A stretch of DNA of 64,000 nt from Phymorhynchus buccinoides (Eukaryota; Mollusca; Gastropoda; Neogastropoda; Raphitomidae): the NCBI GenBank assembly GCA_017654935.2, contig CM065701.1:1965451-2029450 (forward strand), read 5' to 3'. The position numbers were made by a program, and so were the translations under genes. This document shows, in pieces, positions 59,069 to 64,000 of this stretch. The notes beneath the pieces are model-generated. The model was not told the origin of the DNA and made no database searches. It was given only the letters and a program-made list of their open reading frames with translations. Positions within the stretch are counted from its first letter, which is position 1; each line of letters starts with the position of its first letter.

Positions 59069-59729
59069 CAAAGGCTCTATTTTTTCATACAATAATTTAT
59101 ATCGGTTTCTTTAAAATTCTGATATTTAAATAATGTCTGTTCTTAAATGTACAAGTACAAGACCTATCAAATACTGTCCCCTTATCCGTATCTTCTGCCC
59201 CTCACCCCCCTTCCGCACATGCTCCCTGTGATTTTTGTAAAAATAAAAATAAATCAGTTACACCCCAATTCTGCTTCTGTCGCCCCTCCCCTTATTGTTC
59301 TACACCATCCCACCACTTCCACACCCTTGAAGATGAAAAAGTACAGACGACACACACAAAATCCAAACTTCAGTTAAGTTGCTAATGTGAATTCATGTGA
59401 TTGAAATTGAAAGTGCTCATTAGAGCTGAGGGCCTGCATGGTTCAGCCCGGTTTCACTGGTTTATTCGTTGTTCTCAAAGGTAGGTTTTACCTTTGATCC
59501 ATGTTCTATGTCACATTTTGAATCTTGAGATGGCAAATCATGGTAAATTGTTAATCTTTTGAGAATGATGTGATTGAATCACAAACTCTGAGGCATTTGC
59601 ACTGGCTCATATTAGTACTGCAGCAAAAAGGATTGTTTGGCCTTTGGGGATCTTCCCCAACACCAGCTGTCTAAAATCTCTTTGTCCAGGAGAGTGGGGA
59701 TATTTTGGGCAAAATTTGATATTTAACAC

Positions 59730-60809
59730 TATGATGGGGTGGTAAGGGTAAGGATTGGGATCAGGAGGAATTGATAAGGAAATGAGGGTGATGATGAGCA
59801 CACACCATGCAGGCCAGGAACATATAGGCGGAAACCAGACAGTTGTTTCTTTTGTTTATTTAGGTACTATATTGAATTAGGAAAGACAGCTAGGAAAACA
59901 GTGCAGCAAATAAGATCAGCTATGAGCAGGGATAGTGCTCAGATGCGACAGCAAGCTCAGCACACAGTTGGCCTATAGTAGACATAGTGCAGAGCAAGTG
60001 GCTCCTCTGCTTCGTCAGTTGACGCACACACTCATCACGCAGGATGTCCGCTGGGAGAAGGTTAGCCTTGGCTGTGTTGACCTTCTCCCAGAGGCGCTGG
60101 AGGTCGCACGCATAGGCCCCGATGTCTTCGCCCTGCCCCCGTCTCCTGGTGAAGAAGGCCGTGGCCAGACTCACAGCGTTGCGCTACTCTCCCCAGCGTT
60201 CTTCGACGATGGCGAAGATTTTCGCTGGGGAGTCCACCTCCGTCGCGGGCCGCCTGATGATCTGCTGGCGAGCCTGGCCTTGTAGGGCGGCGATCAGCCA
60301 GAGGGCAGCTGCTCTGTCATCCAGGGGCTGAAGGTGAAGCGCTAGCTTTGCCCCCTGGATGAAGTCGTCGACGGGTGTTGTGCTGCCCTCCTCACCGTAG
60401 AATTCCGGGAGACGGGGCATGTACACGTTGGGATTAGCCATGGTGTCGATGTTGTGACGGGCAGAGATAGATCTGCTGCACTGTCTTCCTAGCTAACTGT
60501 CTGAGTTTCCCCTTGTTCCTGAAATCCTGCTCGCAGCGCCAGATATGATGGGGTGGTAAGGGTAAGGTTTGGGATAAGGAGGAGTTGATAAGGAAATGAG
60601 GGTGATGATGAGCACTGATTCTTGCTCATAGCTGATCTTATTTGCTGCACTGTCTCTCTTAGTCTTTCCTAGAAAATAAACAAAAGCTTAACAACTGTCT
60701 GGTTTCCGCCTATATGTTCCTGGCCTGCATGGCGTGTGCTGTCATCATCACCCTCATTTCCTTATCAACTCCTCCTTATCCCAAACCTTACCCTTACCAC
60801 CCCATCATA
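59730..60809 (-). mobile_element. LTR retrotransposon remnant, right copy
   Basis: Same layout and ACAC target duplication as 28153-29222; the gag-like frame has an in-frame TAG near 60181-60191. Confidence 0.75.
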
Positions 60810-61840
60810 ACACTATACCCAGTCCTCCAGAATAGTAATTGCCTCCTTTGTAGCTAGACGTCGTGGCTAGTCAGACAGGACTGAATGATACACACGTTTT
60901 GAAGTTTTACTTAATTCAGTAGTAGAATTTGGTATGCTTTGTTTTATTAGGTGGATATATAGTGATAATGACTTATTTGTTTTGAAGTAAGTGTAATCGA
61001 TCAGGCTATAACTGATTTTTTGGTCGCACTATTTGACAGTAGAGTGATCTGGTTTGATTTCCAATAATGATGCGTCCAGTTTACCATGAAATATTGTCTG
61101 AGCTAGCTAGGCCTACCCTATGTGTAGTAAAGTACACTTCTTGCTTATAGATACGAATAATTTCAGAAAGTTTGTTCTGTTATGGCTTGGGCTTTTCTTA
61201 AACTCAATCATCACCAAACTAATACATGGTACAATGTGATATGACCTTTAGATGGTTCAGATAATGTTTCCTTTCTTTTTCTTTTCTTTGATGTGTAGGC
61301 CTCATTGTTGTTATATTGTTAGTCTTTGGACTTGGGTGCTAGAGTACTAACATGTCTGTGCGCTGGTTGGGTCCGTGCGTACCCTCCCCCCCGTAGATAT
61401 TATATAGAAATTATGTCATGCTTGTGTCATTTTTTCCAATGCCTTAAGGGGTACGCAACCCCCCTCAGTATTCTACATCGGATATGGATCTGAGAGGGGT
61501 TACAGGGGTTCCACCTCCTCAGAAAAAAAAATGGAAATGCAAAGAAAAAGAGGGAGAAATGTAGTCTCATGCTATGGGTTTAGACAAAAGCCTTGCATCT
61601 TTTACATTCAAACTATCGTCAGCTTCTGGAAGGCAAGCCACCCGACCCCTCACCTCACCCCAACTGACCACTTGGAACTCTCCCCCTCCCGTCTTCCATG
61701 ACTGGCTGATCTGCCACAAAACATGGTTGTATTTTTATTATTTTTGTAGTCTCCTTTCAATTCACATCATGTTCTCTTTCATTCTTACATTTTTATTGTT
61801 GATTATGATTATGGTTAAAAATAACCATTATAACCTCTCT

Positions 61841-62216
61841 CTCTCTCTCCCTCTCCCAGTCTGTATCTATCTGTCTGTCTCTCTCTTCCCCCCCCCTCTC
61901 TCTCTCTGTCTGTATATGTATCTCTCTCTCTCTCTCTTCTCCCTCTTTCTCTCCCCTCTCTCTCTTATCTCTCTCTCTCTCTCTCTCTCTCGTGTCTGTA
62001 TCTCTCTGTCTGTCTCCCCCCCCCCCTATCTCTGTGTCTGTATATGTCTGTCTCTCTCTCTACCATCCCTCTCTCTGTATCTCTCTGTCTCTGTCTCTGT
62101 CTGTATCTCTCTGTCTCTGTCTCTCTCTCTTTCTCTCTTTCTGTCTGTATGTCTCTGTCTCTGTCTCTCTCTCTTTCTCTCTCTCTGTCTGTATCGCTCT
62201 CTCGTCTCTGTCTCTG

Positions 62217-62293
<77 letters not shown>

Positions 62294-62345
62294 CTCTCTC
62301 TCTCTCTCTCTCTGTATCTATCTGTCTGTTTGTCTCTCTGTCTTC
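61841..62345. repeat. CT/CTGT simple repeat
   Basis: About 500 bp of TCTCTC/TCTGTC mixtures. The 289-residue frame across it is an artefact. Confidence 0.95.
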
Positions 62346-62438
62346 TGCTTCATTGTTGGGGGAGCATGTCTGCCCCCTCCCCCCTCCTATGTGTTAGGAG
62401 AAGGGGGGCAGCCATCCCCCTCCCCGTGTTTCTATGTC

Positions 62439-62722
62439 TCTAATAGACTACCTAGTGTAGAGTGGCACAGTACTACCTAGTGTAGAGTGGCACAGTACTA
62501 CCTAGTGTAGAGTGGCACAGTACTACCTAGTGTAGAGTGGCACAGTACTACCTAGTGTAGAGTGGCACAGTACTACCTACTGTAGAGTGGCACAGTACTA
62601 CCTAGTGTAGAGTGGCACAGTACTACCTAGTGTAGAGTGGCACAGTACTACCTACTGTAGAGTGGCACAGTACTACCTACTGTAGAGTGGCACAGTACTA
62701 CCTACTGTAGAGTGGCACAGTA
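62439..62722. repeat. 25-bp tandem array
   Basis: About 11 units of TACTACCTAGTGTAGAGTGG plus CACAG; the only frequent variant is CTAG/CTAC. Confidence 0.96.
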
Positions 62723-62762
62723 GGTGGCACGTGGTTCGCTTCGTGTCAAGTAAACCCGATTT

Positions 62763-62825
62763 TGAACCTGGGTACAGGGGATTTGTCCTCTCACTTTGCA
62801 CTAGGCCTTACGGTCTGAACATGGA

Positions 62826-62856
<31 letters not shown>

Positions 62857-63060
62857 CGTGTGCCCATGCACTTAGCACACGTTAAACCCAGTGGCAACGA
62901 AAAAGTTGTCATTTGGTCCAAATTTACCCCCCTTCCCCTTCCTTCCTCATTAGTCTTTTTTTTTTTAATTGGGTGACGCGCCTCTGGCTGCGACACGCTC
63001 TCCAGGTGGGAGAAACTCGAATTTCACAGAGACGCCTCTGTGACTAGTATAATATACCTA
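62763..63060 (+). mobile_element. Gastropod-type SINE, second copy
   Basis: Same blocks as 35320-35635 (CTTTCGGATGAGACGATAAA, CTGCGACACGCTCTCCAGGT, CGAATTTCACAGAGACGCCT). Confidence 0.8.
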
Positions 63061-63080
63061 ACATAACCTAACATAACCTA

Positions 63081-63159
63081 GGGGGGGGGGGGGGGGGGGG
63101 GGGGGGGGGTGGGGGGGGGGGGGGGGGGGAGGGGGGGGGGGGGGGGGGGGGGGGGGGCT

Positions 63160-63214
<55 letters not shown>

Positions 63215-63228
63215 ACGGTGGGGGGGGG
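63081..63228. repeat. About 150-bp nearly pure poly-G tract
   Basis: G run interrupted by single T, A and C bases. Proline- or glycine-only frames here are artefacts. Strong G-quadruplex potential. Confidence 0.95.
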
Positions 63229-63552
63229 TGGGAATGGCTAATGTCGTTTCGCTCAAATCGGCAAAAACGGCGGTCTAAGAAACACCCTTCGTTTGCCGAT
63301 AGTTCGCGTGGCGTTTTGCTCTCAGTCGAAAGGTGACAAGCGGCGAACTATCCGGAACTAGTAGGGGGTGAATACGTTTTTTGTTGTTGATTGGTCCATT
63401 ACAGTTCGCTTAAAATATTTATTATTTTTACTAATCAGACAAGAGCTTGTAATATTCTTCCGCAAACGCTTTCTAAAGTGTTTCTTAGGCCCCGTTTGGC
63501 GTGAGCGTTATTCGCTCGGCGACCGTTATCTAGAGAAACTCGCCCCAGGATG

Positions 63553-63607
<55 letters not shown>

Positions 63608-63721
63608 CTCTCTCTCGGCACTTCCACGTGTAAAATATAGTAACACAGAAGTTTTGCATTTGTCCATAATGTTTTTTACTAGTATGTATTTGTTATCCTT
63701 TTGTACTGTTTTTAAAAAAAC
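63229..63721. other. Non-coding DNA with CT tract
   Basis: CT repeat at about 63555-63616. Inverted phrases AACGGCGGTCTAAGAAACAC and GTTTCTTAGGCCCCGTTT suggest a mobile element edge. No gene seen. Confidence 0.5.
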
Positions 63722-63955
63722 CTGGATCCGATAAATAGAGTAGAGTGGCTCAACGTTTCCAGCACTGTGTGGACTTATGTGCTATAGGGTGCAATGATGG
63801 AGGAGTCATGTTATGAATTGTACTGTATGTTTTGTTGTTTACAGGTTGTTGAACTTTGGTAAGATATATTGATGAGTGTTTTGTACTAAGTGGTCGAACT
63901 TGACGCGGTGACAGTCCTGAGATGACAGTAGCTGTTGACGGGACTATAACGGAAA
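63722..63955 (-). repeat. Inverted copy of the 15305 repeat
   Basis: Reverse complement resembles 15305-15565 from TATAGTCCCGTC to TTGAGCCACTCTA, at clearly lower identity. Confidence 0.78.
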
Positions 63956-64000
63956 AAAATAAAAAATAAAAATAAAATACATTGTTTACTGTGATCTATT

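Larger units (their letters stand above)
44001..61840 (+). repeat. Right copy of the large duplication
   Basis: Collinear with 6047-30345. It lacks the left copy's 17101-19640 and 20712-26795 (replaced at 58228-58384 by other DNA), and has an extra 1.7-kb TIR element at 50044. It ends at a CT tract; past it, the two sides are unrelated. Confidence 0.93.

Noticed and set aside
63068..63336. Polyproline or polyglycine protein
   Set aside because: Translation of a G homopolymer.

Overview
This is a window of animal nuclear DNA, most likely from a marine gastropod mollusc. Evidence for this is split genes with GT-AG introns, very dense microsatellites (GA/CT, GT/CA), long poly-C/poly-G runs, many short foldback and SINE elements (including a SINE core I associate with gastropod genomes), and no bacterial-style operons. 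It is almost entirely non-coding. The species assignment is inference.

The only protein gene I recognise is glycogen synthase (GYS) on the minus strand. Four 5' coding exons are present: exon 1 at 14775-14919 (start codon, NRWLFEIAWEVANK), exon 2 at 10451-10632 (GGIYTVI), exon 3 at 6025-6216 and exon 4 at 3742-3927 (HFHEWLAG). Phases join cleanly into residues 1-235; the rest of the gene lies beyond the left edge. CCAAT, CRE and E-box motifs sit just upstream of exon 1.

The most unusual structure is in the GYS introns. Just upstream of exons 2, 3 and 4 there are tandem arrays whose units contain a copy of that exon's own acceptor region and first exon bases: 64- and 78-bp units in intron 1, 73-bp units in intron 2, 28-bp units in intron 3. 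The intron 1 array alone holds dozens of apparently intact decoy 3' splice sites and has no stop codon in the exon frame for over 1 kb.

The window is interrupted by exactly 500 N (43501-44000). Right of the gap, 44001-61840 repeats 6047-30345 in the same orientation, including exon 3 (cut by the gap), exon 2, exon 1, the promoter and most mobile elements. The two copies differ by SNPs, repeat numbers and large indels: about 2.5 kb and 6 kb are found only in the left copy, and a 1.7-kb terminal-inverted-repeat element is intact only in the right one. An unpurged second haplotype joined at a scaffold gap is the simplest explanation; a true segmental duplication is possible.

Between the copies lie a degenerate about 85-bp satellite (31.5-34.7 kb) interrupted by a GC-rich repeat, SINEs, and three tandem 1.7-kb units each carrying an identical 164-nt U1 snRNA gene (37747, 39464, 41226). 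Mobile elements with visible target duplications include a hAT-type MITE (8 bp), a short LTR retrotransposon with a gag remnant (4 bp), a pogo/Tigger-like MITE (TA), a SINE-like insert (14 bp), and the 1.7-kb TIR element (4 bp). The remaining sequence is simple repeat or AT-rich DNA in which I see no gene.
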